The notes below the pieces were generated by a model. The model did no database searches. It was given only the letters and a program-made list of their open reading frames with translations, and had not been told where the DNA came from. From the NCBI GenBank assembly GCA_002713215.1, contig PAVO01000039.1, positions 186,001 to 250,000 of the forward strand: a stretch of 64,000 nucleotides of DNA, read 5' to 3'. This DNA is from Crocinitomicaceae bacterium (GTDB taxonomy: Bacteria; Bacteroidota; Bacteroidia; Flavobacteriales_G; Salibacteraceae). A program made the translations under genes and the position numbers. Numbering within the stretch: the stretch's first letter is position 1; each line of letters begins with the position of its first letter. This document shows, piece by piece, positions 1 through 8,015 of this stretch.

Positions 1-387
1 GAGTCAATTGATTTTAATGGAAACACCGGACCATTTATCCAATATACACATGCCCGAATATCGGCTATTTTAAATCGGTCAAAATCTGGGTCGCCAGACT
101 ATACCAGTAAAATAAATATCCAATCGAAAGAACTTGATGTAATTCGACAATTGTACTTCTTCCCTGCTGTAATGGAAGCTGCTGCGGAAAATTATTCTCC
201 AGCAGAAATAGCCAGTTATGTGTATGATTTAGTTAAAATCTACAATTCATTTTACCAATCCATTAAGATCTTCGATGTCGATAATAATGAGATTACCGCA
301 TTTAGAGTTGAACTCAGCAAAAAAGTAGGCAAAACTATTGCCTATGGTTTGCAATTGTTGGGAATCTCTGCTCCGAATCAGATGTGA
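1..387 (+). CDS. argS: Arginyl-tRNA synthetase, C-terminal end (partial, cut by window start)
   Basis: The reading frame is open from base 1 and stops at 385-387, so only about the last 128 residues are present. The visible part holds the GNTGPFIQYTHAR segment that follows the catalytic core in class I arginyl-tRNA synthetases. After it comes the helical anticodon-binding (DALR-type) domain, with the typical YDLVKIYNSFY stretch. The enzyme charges tRNA-Arg with arginine in the cytoplasm. The internal ATG at 151 is not the start, because homology to the family runs upstream of it to the window edge. The next gene, ffh, lies 131 bases downstream and appears to have its own promoter. Confidence 0.93.
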   Translation, partial: ESIDFNGNTGPFIQYTHARISAILNRSKSGSPDYTSKINIQSKELDVIRQLYFFPAVMEAAAENYSPAEIASYVYDLVKIYNSFYQSIKIFDVDNNEITAFRVELSKKVGKTIAYGLQLLGISAPNQM

Positions 388-461
388 AATTAACTTTTTG
401 CAACCTGAATTATCGTCTGACTATCGCCCTAAATAATGGGGTGAATTCATGTGCAATTCAT

Positions 462-469
462 TATTTTTG
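462..469 (+). promoter_or_regulatory. Candidate Bacteroidota -7 box (TATTTTTG) for ffh
   Basis: TATTTTTG matches the Bacteroidota TAnnTTTG -7 consensus and lies about 50 bases before the ffh ATG, in the argS-ffh gap. No clear TTG -33 element is seen at the usual distance. A weak inverted repeat around 433-466 overlaps it and could instead be part of an argS terminator. Confidence 0.35.
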
Positions 470-518
470 CCGACCTTAAAATTCAGCCTGAAGTTGGGCT
501 GTATAAAGAAGAAAAAGA

Positions 519-1859
519 ATGTTTGAAAGCTTATCGGAACGGTTAGAACGCTCCTTTAAAATCCTTAAAGGTCAGGGAAAAATTACTGAAATTAATGTTG
601 CCGAAACATTAAAAGATGTTCGCCGCGCACTCCTTGATGCCGATGTTAATTATAAAGTAGCCAAACAATTTACTGACGAGGTAAAAATAAAGGCCCTTGG
701 GGCAAATGTGCTTACTGCACTTAAACCCAGCGAACTGATGGTGAAAATTACCCATGATGAATTGGCCAAACTCATGGGTACTGAAAAATCAGACATTGAT
801 CTTCAGGGTAATCCTTCGGTAATACTGATGGCTGGTTTGCAGGGATCGGGAAAAACTACCCATTCCGGAAAATTGGCTCGTTTTATCAAAAGCAAAAAAG
901 GAAAAAATCCATTGTTGGTAGCCTGCGATGTTTACCGTCCTGCTGCCATCGACCAACTCCATGTTCTGGGTGAACAATTGGGAATTGAAGTTTTTAGCGA
1001 CAGAGAAAATAAAAATCCAGTTGATATTGCAAGAAAAGCAGTGAACTACGCTCGCCAGAATTCTTACAATACCGTTATCGTTGATACTGCTGGTCGTCTT
1101 GCCATTGATGAAAAAATGATGCAGGAGATTTCGGATATCAAAAGCGCCATTAACCCCAACGAAACCCTATTTGTGGTTGATGCTATGACCGGACAGGACG
1201 CTGTGAATACCGCCAAGGAATTTAACGACCGTCTTGATTTCGATGGTGTTATTCTAACCAAACTCGACGGTGATACCCGTGGTGGAGCTGCCTTGTCCAT
1301 ACGCCGTGTAGTGGATAAGCCTATCAAGTTTGTTGGTATGGGCGAAAAAATGGATGCCCTGGATGTATTCTTCCCCGAAAGAATGGCAGACCGTATCTTG
1401 GGCATGGGTGACATTGTTTCGCTGGTTGAAAAAGCTCAGGAACAATTTGACGAAGAAGAGGCCAGAAAACTTCAAAAGAAAATTGCCAAAAACCAATTCA
1501 ACTTTAACGACTTCTTAAAACAAATCCAGCAAATTAAGAAGATGGGCAATATCAAAGATCTGGCTGGTATGATCCCAGGAATGGGCAAAGCAATTAAAAA
1601 TATGGATATTGATGACGATGCATTTAAATACATCGAAGCCATCATCTATTCCATGACTGATCAGGAACGAGAAAACCCAATGATAATCAATGGGAGTCGC
1701 AAAAAAAGAATTGCCAAAGGATCTGGTAGGGATGTTCAGGAAGTAAACAAGCTCATTAAGCAGTTTATGGAAACCCGAAAAATGATGAAAATGATGTCCA
1801 ATAAGGGCAACATGGCTAAAATGATGTCTGGGCTTAAAATGCCCGGAGCAGGAAGATAA
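519..1859 (+). CDS. ffh: Signal recognition particle protein Ffh (SRP54 GTPase)
   Basis: This 446-residue protein has the three SRP54 domains in order. The N-terminal helical bundle covers residues 1 to about 85. The NG GTPase domain has the G1 loop GLQGSGKTT at residues 106-114, then DVYRPAA, DTAGR and TKLDGD. The C-terminal M domain contains GMIPGMGK and a very methionine-rich tail (KMMKMMS...MAKMMSG), which binds signal sequences and 4.5S RNA. In the cell it brings ribosomes translating membrane proteins to FtsY and the Sec translocon. The length is normal for the family, and the ATG at 519 starts the expected MFESLSERLERSF helix. It is followed after 75 bases by folD on the same strand. 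No 4.5S RNA gene was recognised nearby. Confidence 0.97.
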   Translation: MFESLSERLERSFKILKGQGKITEINVAETLKDVRRALLDADVNYKVAKQFTDEVKIKALGANVLTALKPSELMVKITHDELAKLMGTEKSDIDLQGNPSVILMAGLQGSGKTTHSGKLARFIKSKKGKNPLLVACDVYRPAAIDQLHVLGEQLGIEVFSDRENKNPVDIARKAVNYARQNSYNTVIVDTAGRLAIDEKMMQEISDIKSAINPNETLFVVDAMTGQDAVNTAKEFNDRLDFDGVILTKLDGDTRGGAALSIRRVVDKPIKFVGMGEKMDALDVFFPERMADRILGMGDIVSLVEKAQEQFDEEEARKLQKKIAKNQFNFNDFLKQIQQIKKMGNIKDLAGMIPGMGKAIKNMDIDDDAFKYIEAIIYSMTDQERENPMIINGSRKKRIAKGSGRDVQEVNKLIKQFMETRKMMKMMSNKGNMAKMMSGLKMPGAGR

Positions 1860-1934
1860 AAAGAAGAGGTAAGTCCTTATTAGACATACCTCATTCTATT
1901 TCATTTTTTATTTTAGCCACTCAAATCTTAGAAT

Positions 1935-2810
1935 ATGATTTTACTTGACGGAAAAGCCACCTCGAATTCAATTAAGGAAGAAATCGCAGCGGAAGTTGAA
2001 AAACTAAAACAACAAGGAAAAAAGGTTCCGCATTTAGCAGCGGTATTGGTAGGAGAAGATGGTGCAAGTCAAACCTATGTAAACTCCAAAGTAAAATCGT
2101 GTGAGCGGGTTGGATTCGATTCCACCCTGATTAAACTTCCTGCTTCTACTTCCGAAGAAGAACTTCTCAAAACAATTGACGATTTAAACAACAACGACAA
2201 CATTGATGGTTACATCGTTCAATTGCCACTACCCGATCATATCGATGAAAATAAAGTAACCCTGGCCGTTGCACCAGGCAAAGATGTCGACGGTTTTCAT
2301 CCTGAAAATGTTGGACGAATGAGCCTGGGACTCCCCACCTTTTTACCAGCAACTCCAAATGGAATTATGGAAATGTTGGGACGGTATAACATTGAAACTT
2401 CAGGTAAAAACTGCGTTGTTATTGGCCGAAGTAATATTGTTGGTACCCCTATGTCCATTCTTATGTCCAGAAACACCAATCCTGGAAATGCCACCGTAAC
2501 GCTGGTTCATAGCAGAACCAAAAATCTGGCGGAGATAACTCGAAGGGCTGATATTATTATCGTTGCATTAGGTAAACCTAAGTTTTTAACGGCAGACATG
2601 GTTGGCGAAGGAACCGTTGTTGTTGACGTTGGGATTCACCGAATCGAAGATTCAACCAAAAAGTCAGGATTTAGATTGGTTGGTGATGTCGATTATGAAA
2701 ACGTTGCTCCAAAATGTTCAGCAATTTCTCCGGTACCTGGAGGAGTCGGCCCAATGACCATTGCCTCCTTGCTTCAAAATACCCTGAAGGCTATTTCATT
2801 ACAGCACTAA
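1935..2810 (+). CDS. folD: Bifunctional methylenetetrahydrofolate dehydrogenase / cyclohydrolase FolD
   Basis: This cytoplasmic enzyme of one-carbon metabolism interconverts 5,10-methylene-THF, 5,10-methenyl-THF and 10-formyl-THF using NADP. The 291-residue length is typical. Family motifs seen are the YVNSK catalytic Tyr-xxx-Lys segment near residue 50, [23 protein letters not shown], the dinucleotide-binding GRSNIVGTP loop, and [10 protein letters not shown] near the C-terminus. The ATG at 1935 gives the standard N-terminus (MILLDGK). It may be co-transcribed with ffh (75-base gap). A dispersed repeat follows about 85 bases after its stop. Confidence 0.97.
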   Translation: MILLDGKATSNSIKEEIAAEVEKLKQQGKKVPHLAAVLVGEDGASQTYVNSKVKSCERVGFDSTLIKLPASTSEEELLKTIDDLNNNDNIDGYIVQLPLPDHIDENKVTLAVAPGKDVDGFHPENVGRMSLGLPTFLPATPNGIMEMLGRYNIETSGKNCVVIGRSNIVGTPMSILMSRNTNPGNATVTLVHSRTKNLAEITRRADIIIVALGKPKFLTADMVGEGTVVVDVGIHRIEDSTKKSGFRLVGDVDYENVAPKCSAISPVPGGVGPMTIASLLQNTLKAISLQH

Positions 2811-3167
2811 GACGTTTCTGCCTTCATAATCAAGCCTTCAATCAACAGTTTATTGATTTTCTTTCACATTTTTATTAGAAGTGATTGCACAGTTAATAGT
2901 CGTCATTCCTGTGCAGCGAAGCGGAAACAGGAATCTCAAAATAATATTCTAGATTCCTGCTTTATGCTTCCGCAAAAGCTTCAGCAACACGCGGACGCAG
3001 GAATGACGTTTCATGCATAAATAGCTTCTTTAACCCAATTATTCTGTAATAGCAGCAAGTAATTCTACTTTTTTCAAAGTTTTTTATGGAATTTTTATTC
3101 CACGGTGTCTCTATGGTAAACACATTGTTTAACCAGCCTCAATTTGAAGAGGCACAAATTAAAAATC
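2811..3167. other. Intergenic region folD - plug-domain gene
   Basis: About 357 bases without a gene. The middle holds a palindromic dispersed repeat (2895-3012). The rest is AT-rich, with a small hairpin (GGAAT...ATTCC) near 3088-3101. No ORF with coding character or RNA gene was seen. The promoter of the 3168-6858 operon should lie in the last 150 bases, but no convincing TAnnTTTG box could be fixed. Confidence 0.6.
2895..3012. repeat. Dispersed palindromic repeat, family A copy 1
   Basis: The element is bounded by CGTCATTCCTG (2901) and its reverse complement CAGGAATGACG (ending 3008). A second nested palindrome lies inside (CAGGAATCT ... AGATTCCTG, and GCGGAA ... TTCCGC). A nearly identical copy lies at 26653-26772, differing at about four positions. 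A diverged copy sharing the ends lies at 58413-58524. All are intergenic, as for REP- or MITE-like elements. No ORF lies inside. Confidence 0.85.
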
Positions 3168-3878
3168 ATGAAAAAAACAATTTCTATTCTATTCTTATTC
3201 CTTGCCTCTCAGCTCCTGTTTGCAGGTGGAGGCGGAAGCATAAAAGGTAATCTTATTGATCCCGATGGCAGGTCAATAATTGGTGCAACCGTATTTCTTT
3301 ACGAAGGTGGAACACTGCGTGGCACTGCTAGTGACATTGATGGTAAATTCAATATTAAACCTATAACCGCAGGAACTTATGATGTATTTGTTACCTCTGT
3401 TGAATTTGACACCTTAAAAATATCAGGTGTGCGAGTAATTAGTGACCGCATAACCATGCTAAGAAACCAAAAACTGCAACTCAAAACGGTTGGAATAATT
3501 GACATCGTTGAATATGTATGGCCAATTCCTTTAATTGACATGGATGAACCGGGAGCCATTGTTTACGATGCAGAAACCATAGAGGACCTTCCCGGAAGAA
3601 ACGATATAAATGGTATGATAGCGGATATTACTCCTGGAGTGTACCAAAAAGAAAAAGGTGACCCACTGCAAATGAGAGGATCCCGTACCGGGGCTTCTAC
3701 CTATTTTATAGATGGGGTAAAATCTTCCGAGATAAGTTCCTCATTTCCAAGCTCAGCAATTGGAACAATTCGTGTATTCACCGGAGGAATTCCTGCCATG
3801 TACGGGGATGTTGTAGGAGGAATTGTAGTAATTGAAACAAAAAGTTTCATGAGCTGGTATAAAAAAGGGGATCGATAA
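3168..3878 (+). CDS. Exported CarboxypepD_reg-like plus TonB plug-domain protein lacking a beta-barrel
   Basis: A protein of about 236 residues starting at the ATG at 3168; a TTG 24 bases upstream would put charged residues before the signal peptide and is less likely. It has a Sec signal peptide (MKKTISILFLFLASQLLFAG). Next is a carboxypeptidase-regulatory-like beta-sandwich (GNLIDPDGRSIIGATV), then a TonB-receptor plug-like part (IEDLPGRNDINGMIADITPG, MRGSRTGASTYFIDG, FTGGIPAMYGDVVGGIVVIETK). It stops there: the 22-strand barrel of TonB receptors is absent, although receptors of this type exceed 700 residues. The stop is clean and the next gene starts 31 bases later, so it looks like a designed short protein and not a fresh truncation. 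The function is unknown. A periplasmic or outer-membrane sensing role with the adjacent sigma factor is inference. Confidence 0.8.
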   Translation: MKKTISILFLFLASQLLFAGGGGSIKGNLIDPDGRSIIGATVFLYEGGTLRGTASDIDGKFNIKPITAGTYDVFVTSVEFDTLKISGVRVISDRITMLRNQKLQLKTVGIIDIVEYVWPIPLIDMDEPGAIVYDAETIEDLPGRNDINGMIADITPGVYQKEKGDPLQMRGSRTGASTYFIDGVKSSEISSSFPSSAIGTIRVFTGGIPAMYGDVVGGIVVIETKSFMSWYKKGDR

Positions 3879-3909
3879 CCTTAAACACAATTGGATTTCG
3901 AGAGACTAA

Positions 3910-4479
3910 ATGTTAAATAAGGATTTAAATAACTTAAGTGAAGCTGAATTATTGAACCTTTTTTACGAAAGTAAAAACAGGAAAGCTCTCGGAATCCTTT
4001 TAAATAGATACCTGCCTCACATTTTTGCGGTCTGTCACTTCTACCTCAAAAACCGACCAAAAGCCAAAGACGCCTGTTCTGATGTAATTGAAAAAATGAT
4101 TCTTTACTTCAGCAAAAACAAAGTGTCATCAGCTAAGGCACTAATTATGATTTCGGCCAAAAACCATTGCCTAAGTCTGCTAAAAAGAAATGATAATAAT
4201 AGAAGTATTGAAGAGGTAATGGAGATAGCCAACGAGGAAAATGAAATGGACCTACTCATTCAAAAAAATGCAACTCTTGACCAACTGCACGAATGCCTGG
4301 AAGAACTGAAGCCAGATCAGCGAAACAACATAAAACAGTTTTACATCGAAAGAAAAAGTTATCAGGAAATTGCCCGGGAAAGCGGACAAAGTTTAAATAA
4401 AATTAAATCGAGTTTGCAGAACGGTAAACGCATGCTTCGGTCATTAATGATGAACAAAATGAGCCATGGAAACAAATAA
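3910..4479 (+). CDS. Sigma-70 family (ECF-like) RNA polymerase sigma factor
   Basis: A 189-residue alternative sigma factor. Region 2 is seen at about residues 15-70 (LLNRYLPHIFAVCHFYLKNR...DVIEKM). Region 4 lies at about 120-180 (LEELKPDQRNNIKQFYIERKSYQEIARESGQ), ending in a helix-turn-helix. There is no region 3, as usual for ECF-type factors. It lies 31 bases after the plug-domain gene and overlaps the start of the membrane TPR gene by 14 bases, so the three are probably translated from one message. By position the downstream single-span membrane protein could act as its anti-sigma partner, though no known anti-sigma domain was recognised in it. The target promoters are unknown. Confidence 0.88.
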   Translation: MLNKDLNNLSEAELLNLFYESKNRKALGILLNRYLPHIFAVCHFYLKNRPKAKDACSDVIEKMILYFSKNKVSSAKALIMISAKNHCLSLLKRNDNNRSIEEVMEIANEENEMDLLIQKNATLDQLHECLEELKPDQRNNIKQFYIERKSYQEIARESGQSLNKIKSSLQNGKRMLRSLMMNKMSHGNK

Positions 4480-5545
4480 TATTAATAACATATTCGATGA
4501 TCTTACTGCCAATACAGGCATAAGATCAGAGGCTGAACTTACCCGTGAATGGGATCAGCTACAGGTAGATGTTCCGGAGCTTCATGATATTATCCTTGAA
4601 CCCTCTGATTTTCCCAATCACATGGAGGTTCAGGAAATAAAAAAGAAGATCAATACCATTGATCCTAACTCCCCGTTGTCCGGACTTAGCATCATGCTTT
4701 CTGTCATTGCCTTATTCACATTCTCTATTGGCTACATTTATATGAACCACCTTCCGGAACAAATGATTACTGAGAACGATCAAATTTCTCTGCATAGGCA
4801 TGAAACTATTCCAAGGGAAATATCTCTTGCTGCATCTAAAACCTTTCAGGTTAAACATGTTCAGCAACTTCAACCAATAAAAATGGTTCCAATTAGCCGC
4901 AACCAACAACAAGATTTAGTAATTGAAGAGGAAGTAAATCCACAACAACTTGAATTAATCGGTCCACAAAAAACTGATCATATTCAGGAGGTACACTATG
5001 AACCTGAGCCCATTGTTGAAGATTACGTGTACGACTACAATTACAAGTACATGAACAATTACAAAATTTACAATTACGAAAGTCGATTAGCACCCCCCGA
5101 AACCTTAACCCTGGGAGGTTTAAACCCTGCTTATTCCAACTGGGGCTCTTACTCACTCTCAAAGGAACCCATATTCAGTAACCGCGTATACGAAACCAGG
5201 CTTGAGAAAGCTTTTAAATACATGAAGAAGGAAAGGTACCGTGAGGTTAATTTCATTCTTGTATCAATCATTAAAGAATTTCCAATGGATCAAAACGCCT
5301 GGTTTTACCTCGGTATATCAAACTACAGGCAAGAGAATTACAAAAAAGCCAAAACTTGCTTTGAGATGATTTTAAATGACCAGCCGGCAGTGTTTAAACC
5401 GGAGGCAGAATGGTACAAATCACTGTGTTTACTCAATATTGGTGAGGTAGATGTAGCCATTGAGCACCTAAGGACCATTGCACGAAAAAATGGGTTTTAT
5501 CAAAAGCGAGCCGAAGAATTGTTAGTCAATCACGAGCATTATTAA
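4466..5545 (+). CDS. Single-pass membrane protein with C-terminal TPR repeats, possible anti-sigma partner
   Basis: A 359-residue protein with an N-terminal part of about 70 polar residues and one membrane span at about residues 72-92 (LSIMLSVIALFTFSIGYIYM). A long Pro/Tyr/Glu-rich linker follows, and then tetratricopeptide-type helices at about 240-350 (AFKYMKKERYREVNFILVSI, NAWFYLGISNYRQENYKKAKTCFEMIL). The topology is a short cytoplasmic domain, one span, and a long outer domain. Coming straight after a sigma gene (14-base overlap), this is the arrangement of anti-sigma regulators. Sequence similarity to a known anti-sigma domain was not recognised, so that role is inference. Its stop codon overlaps the start of the next gene (TAATG). 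Confidence 0.75.
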   Translation: METNNINNIFDDLTANTGIRSEAELTREWDQLQVDVPELHDIILEPSDFPNHMEVQEIKKKINTIDPNSPLSGLSIMLSVIALFTFSIGYIYMNHLPEQMITENDQISLHRHETIPREISLAASKTFQVKHVQQLQPIKMVPISRNQQQDLVIEEEVNPQQLELIGPQKTDHIQEVHYEPEPIVEDYVYDYNYKYMNNYKIYNYESRLAPPETLTLGGLNPAYSNWGSYSLSKEPIFSNRVYETRLEKAFKYMKKERYREVNFILVSIIKEFPMDQNAWFYLGISNYRQENYKKAKTCFEMILNDQPAVFKPEAEWYKSLCLLNIGEVDVAIEHLRTIARKNGFYQKRAEELLVNHEHY

Positions 5546-6858
5546 TGAAGAAATTATTAATATTCATATTGCTTTTATCTGTCGTTAGTTTAGCGTATTC
5601 ACAAAGTGTTATACTGGGTAGTGTTGTTGATGCAATGAGTAAAGCACCCATTGAAGGGGCCCATGTATTTAACCAAATTGAAAATAAAAACACGGTATCT
5701 AATAATAAAGGGCACTTTATTATTTCAACCGACCTAAAGCGAAAACTAAAGATTCGGGTTTCTCATTTGGGCTACTCCAATTATGTTGATTGGGTATGGT
5801 TAAGGCCAGGCGATACCTTATATCTAACCATAGAGTTGAAATCAACTGCTTATGAGTTGAAACCATTTGAAACTTACGATATCAGAAAGCCTCAGCAGAT
5901 GTTTCATTCGCCGGTTCACTACGTTCATGATTTTGACATTGAAGGCAATAACCTGCTACTGATAACATTTTCCAGATCGTTAAAAAAAGATCCCAAGCTT
6001 ACACTATGCGATTTAGATGAAAACATAGTTGATGAGTTAACCATTGATCCCGAACCCATCAGGCTGCATCGCGATTTTGCGGATCGTGTATTTATTGAAT
6101 ATGAATCTAAGGTGCAACTAGTGGTTATTGAAAACGATCAACTGGCTCTGGTTGATGTCAACCTTTCTCAATACGCAAGCAGCGTAAAGCCCTGTAAGGA
6201 TTCAACCAATAAGCAAATTCTGTTTTCCGATCAAATCTGGTATCTACCCCGATTTAACTATTACGCTTTCGACATTTCAGACAGCATGTTCTTTATGTTG
6301 AGACACATTGTACACGAAAAAGTCAATCACATGATGCGTTGGGAGTTTTATGACCTTCCCATTGATGCCCAACGTCAGGCTAGGAAAATTGCAGAACATT
6401 TTCCTGAAATGGATAAGCAGGAAATTGGAGGGCTCATGAATGGGTTCCAGAACTCCATTTTTTATGAAGAACCCTACGCTCCCCTTTTTGTGAGCAAAGA
6501 CACTATAATAATATTCGATCATTATTCCGACCACTTGTATCGTTACTCCGGTAATTTGGAAACAGTAGATTCGATAGAAATAAGTTACCATAAACCCAAA
6601 AAACGCAAAACCTGGAAGAAGCAAATCTATCTGGATTCAAAAAGTGATATATTCTACGGGCTATACCTTCAAAACGGATATTCCTATCTAAAACAAATTG
6701 ATACTAAAAATGGAGGAGTTGTTTCAAGTACTAAACTTCAGAATCAATTTGTTAAAAAAATAAGGGTTCATAACGACTATGCCTACTACATATACAAACC
6801 GCACAGTTCTCCTACTAAGCCATTTATCTATAGAGAACTTTTGAGCATCAGTCAATGA
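5545..6858 (+). CDS. Exported CarboxypepD_reg-like domain protein with propeller-like remainder
   Basis: A 437-residue protein with a signal peptide (MKKLLIFILLLSVVSLAYSQ). A carboxypeptidase-regulatory-like domain follows at about 20-110 (GSVVDAMSKAPIEGAHVFN, RVSHLGYSNYVDWVWLRPGDT). The remaining 320 residues are strand-rich with repeating V/I-x-D-x-N patterns and resemble a six-bladed propeller, which I cannot prove. No catalytic motif was recognised. The start overlaps the stop of the TPR gene by one base, so translation is coupled. It ends the four-gene unit that begins with the plug-domain protein. It may belong to the same envelope-sensing system, or be the regulated output of the sigma factor. 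Confidence 0.75.
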   Translation: MKKLLIFILLLSVVSLAYSQSVILGSVVDAMSKAPIEGAHVFNQIENKNTVSNNKGHFIISTDLKRKLKIRVSHLGYSNYVDWVWLRPGDTLYLTIELKSTAYELKPFETYDIRKPQQMFHSPVHYVHDFDIEGNNLLLITFSRSLKKDPKLTLCDLDENIVDELTIDPEPIRLHRDFADRVFIEYESKVQLVVIENDQLALVDVNLSQYASSVKPCKDSTNKQILFSDQIWYLPRFNYYAFDISDSMFFMLRHIVHEKVNHMMRWEFYDLPIDAQRQARKIAEHFPEMDKQEIGGLMNGFQNSIFYEEPYAPLFVSKDTIIIFDHYSDHLYRYSGNLETVDSIEISYHKPKKRKTWKKQIYLDSKSDIFYGLYLQNGYSYLKQIDTKNGGVVSSTKLQNQFVKKIRVHNDYAYYIYKPHSSPTKPFIYRELLSISQ

Positions 6859-6917
6859 TATTAATGTCTGAGAATTGAAGTGTAACCGCTGTTACTAAAA
6901 ACAACCTATCGCTCAAT

Positions 6918-6925
6918 TAACTTTG
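6918..6925 (+). promoter_or_regulatory. Perfect TAnnTTTG -7 box just before the CoA-binding gene
   Basis: TAACTTTG ends only five bases before the ATG at 6930. If transcription starts about 4-6 bases after this box, as is usual in Bacteroidota, the message would be leaderless or nearly so. No -33 TTG is obvious. Confidence 0.5.
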
Positions 6926-6929
6926 CACA

Positions 6930-7304
6930 ATGGAATTAAATAAAAAGGAAAAGGTATTGGTTGTTGGAGCTTCTCCTAATGCAAGCAGGTATTCATATGC
7001 TGCAACCCGATTACTTGCGGAGAAAGGACATGAGGTAATTCTATTTGGAAGCAGAAAGGGAAACATTGATGTTCATCAAATTATTCATGAATTTCCCGAA
7101 CCAAATGAAGTAGATACGGTAACCATGTACATGAATCCAGAAAGACAAAAGCCGTTTTACAATCAAATTATTGGACTCAATCCCCAACGAATCATTTTTA
7201 ATCCGGGCACCGAAAATTCAGAATTGGTTCAAATGGCAAATGAATCGGGAATAAAAACTGAAAACGCCTGCACGCTGGTTATGTTACAAGTAGGCACATT
7301 TTAA
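6930..7304 (+). CDS. CoA-binding domain protein (YccU-like)
   Basis: A 124-residue, single-domain Rossmann-fold protein of the CoA_binding_2 type. The N-terminal loop is VLVVGASPNASRYSYAATRLL, followed by GHEVILFGSRKG. Next is a strand-helix pattern ending in RIIFNPGTENSELVQMANESGIKTENACTLVML, which matches the family's NPG..N..L.....G....ACT..ML signature. Such proteins bind CoA, but their physiological role is not settled. The length matches the stand-alone family. It follows the sigma operon by 71 bases but has its own strong -7 box, so it is probably transcribed alone. A long repeat-filled gap follows. Confidence 0.87.
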   Translation: MELNKKEKVLVVGASPNASRYSYAATRLLAEKGHEVILFGSRKGNIDVHQIIHEFPEPNEVDTVTMYMNPERQKPFYNQIIGLNPQRIIFNPGTENSELVQMANESGIKTENACTLVMLQVGTF

Positions 7305-7626
7305 TTCGTTTAATTCGTATACTCTCAAATTTAGCGAATACGCCATTCGAACATGTGTTTTTCCAAAAGATGTGTTTTAGGATTAAAATCTGGGGAATCA
7401 ATGAAGTATTGAATGGATTCAGAACATTGGTCTTCATTTTCTTTTTGGACAACAAAAAGAAAACCGAAGCAAAAGAAAAATTGCCCGGCTGAATGCATTT
7501 GATTTGAAATCTACGCGTACCATCGAATTCGCAACTAAACTTGAATAGCTTTTTAACAAAAGTCTATTCTTCGAACAAGGTTGCTCTGTTCAATAGCCCT
7601 CTTGATTTCTACAATCAAAAGCCTTA

Positions 7627-7646
7627 CCTGCCTGCCGGTAGGCAGG
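7627..7646. repeat. GC-rich imperfect palindrome CCTGCCTGCCGGTAGGCAGG
   Basis: A 20-bp imperfect inverted repeat (CCTGCC / GGCAGG arms) standing out from its AT-rich surroundings. Similar CCTGCC-type palindromes are common intergenic elements in Bacteroidota. The function is unknown. Confidence 0.6.
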
Positions 7647-7806
7647 GGCCGTAGATTCCGTTAGACTTTAGAAATTGAAATACCAGTTTTGCAAGTTACC
7701 AGGTAAAAATGCAGCCGAACAACAAAAGCAAGGTCTTCGATCTTAAGCTTGAAAAGCGAAAGTCCCTTGCGTTGTTGTGGTCCGCAGGACGGCCTTATTT
7801 TTACCA

Positions 7807-7899
7807 AAAAGCGTTTTTGTTTCCTTTTGAGGCTTTGGTTAAAAGGAAAAGCCTAGCGGCATCGCCTTTGCGTAGCTTCAGCGGAGCAAGGCTTGAGCG
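7807..7899. repeat. Dispersed repeat, family B copy 1
   Basis: It aligns along its whole length with 15670-15764: a CTTTTGAGGCTTTGG...AAAAG hairpin, then CATCGCCTTTGCGTAGCTTC, then AGCGGAGCAAGGC. A reversed, partial copy lies at 58283-58323. Copies lie only in intergenic gaps. Confidence 0.75.
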
Positions 7900-8015
7900 A
7901 AAAATAGAAAATTGCAATTTATAGATTCTTTATCCTATTTAATTTGATTCAATATATTACTTAATCTCTGAAGAACCTGGAGTAAATAAGGAACTGGTCG
8001 GAAAAGATCTGAGGT

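Larger units (their letters stand above)
7305..8015. other. Intergenic region filled with repeat sequence
   Basis: About 710 bases. It contains a hairpin of Bacteroidota type with an A-rich arm (near 7437-7470, TTTTCTTTTTGG...CAAAAAGAAAA), an imperfect 20-bp GC-rich palindrome at 7627-7646, and a copy of dispersed repeat B (7807-7899). An open frame at 7709-7924 lies mostly on the repeat and is not considered a gene. No RNA gene was recognised. Confidence 0.6.

Noticed and set aside
431-470. argS terminator hairpin
   Set aside because: The stem is short and bulged (AATAAT/ATTATT with an inner GAATT/AATTC), and it overlaps the likely ffh -7 box.
4466-5545. Named anti-sigma factor
   Set aside because: Position and topology fit, but no known anti-sigma domain was seen, so only a possible partner role is stated.
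7709-7924. Open frame of 71 residues on the plus strand
   Set aside because: It is made largely of the family B repeat, the product (KSLALLWSAGRPYFYQ) resembles no coding sequence, and no promoter or neighbour supports it.
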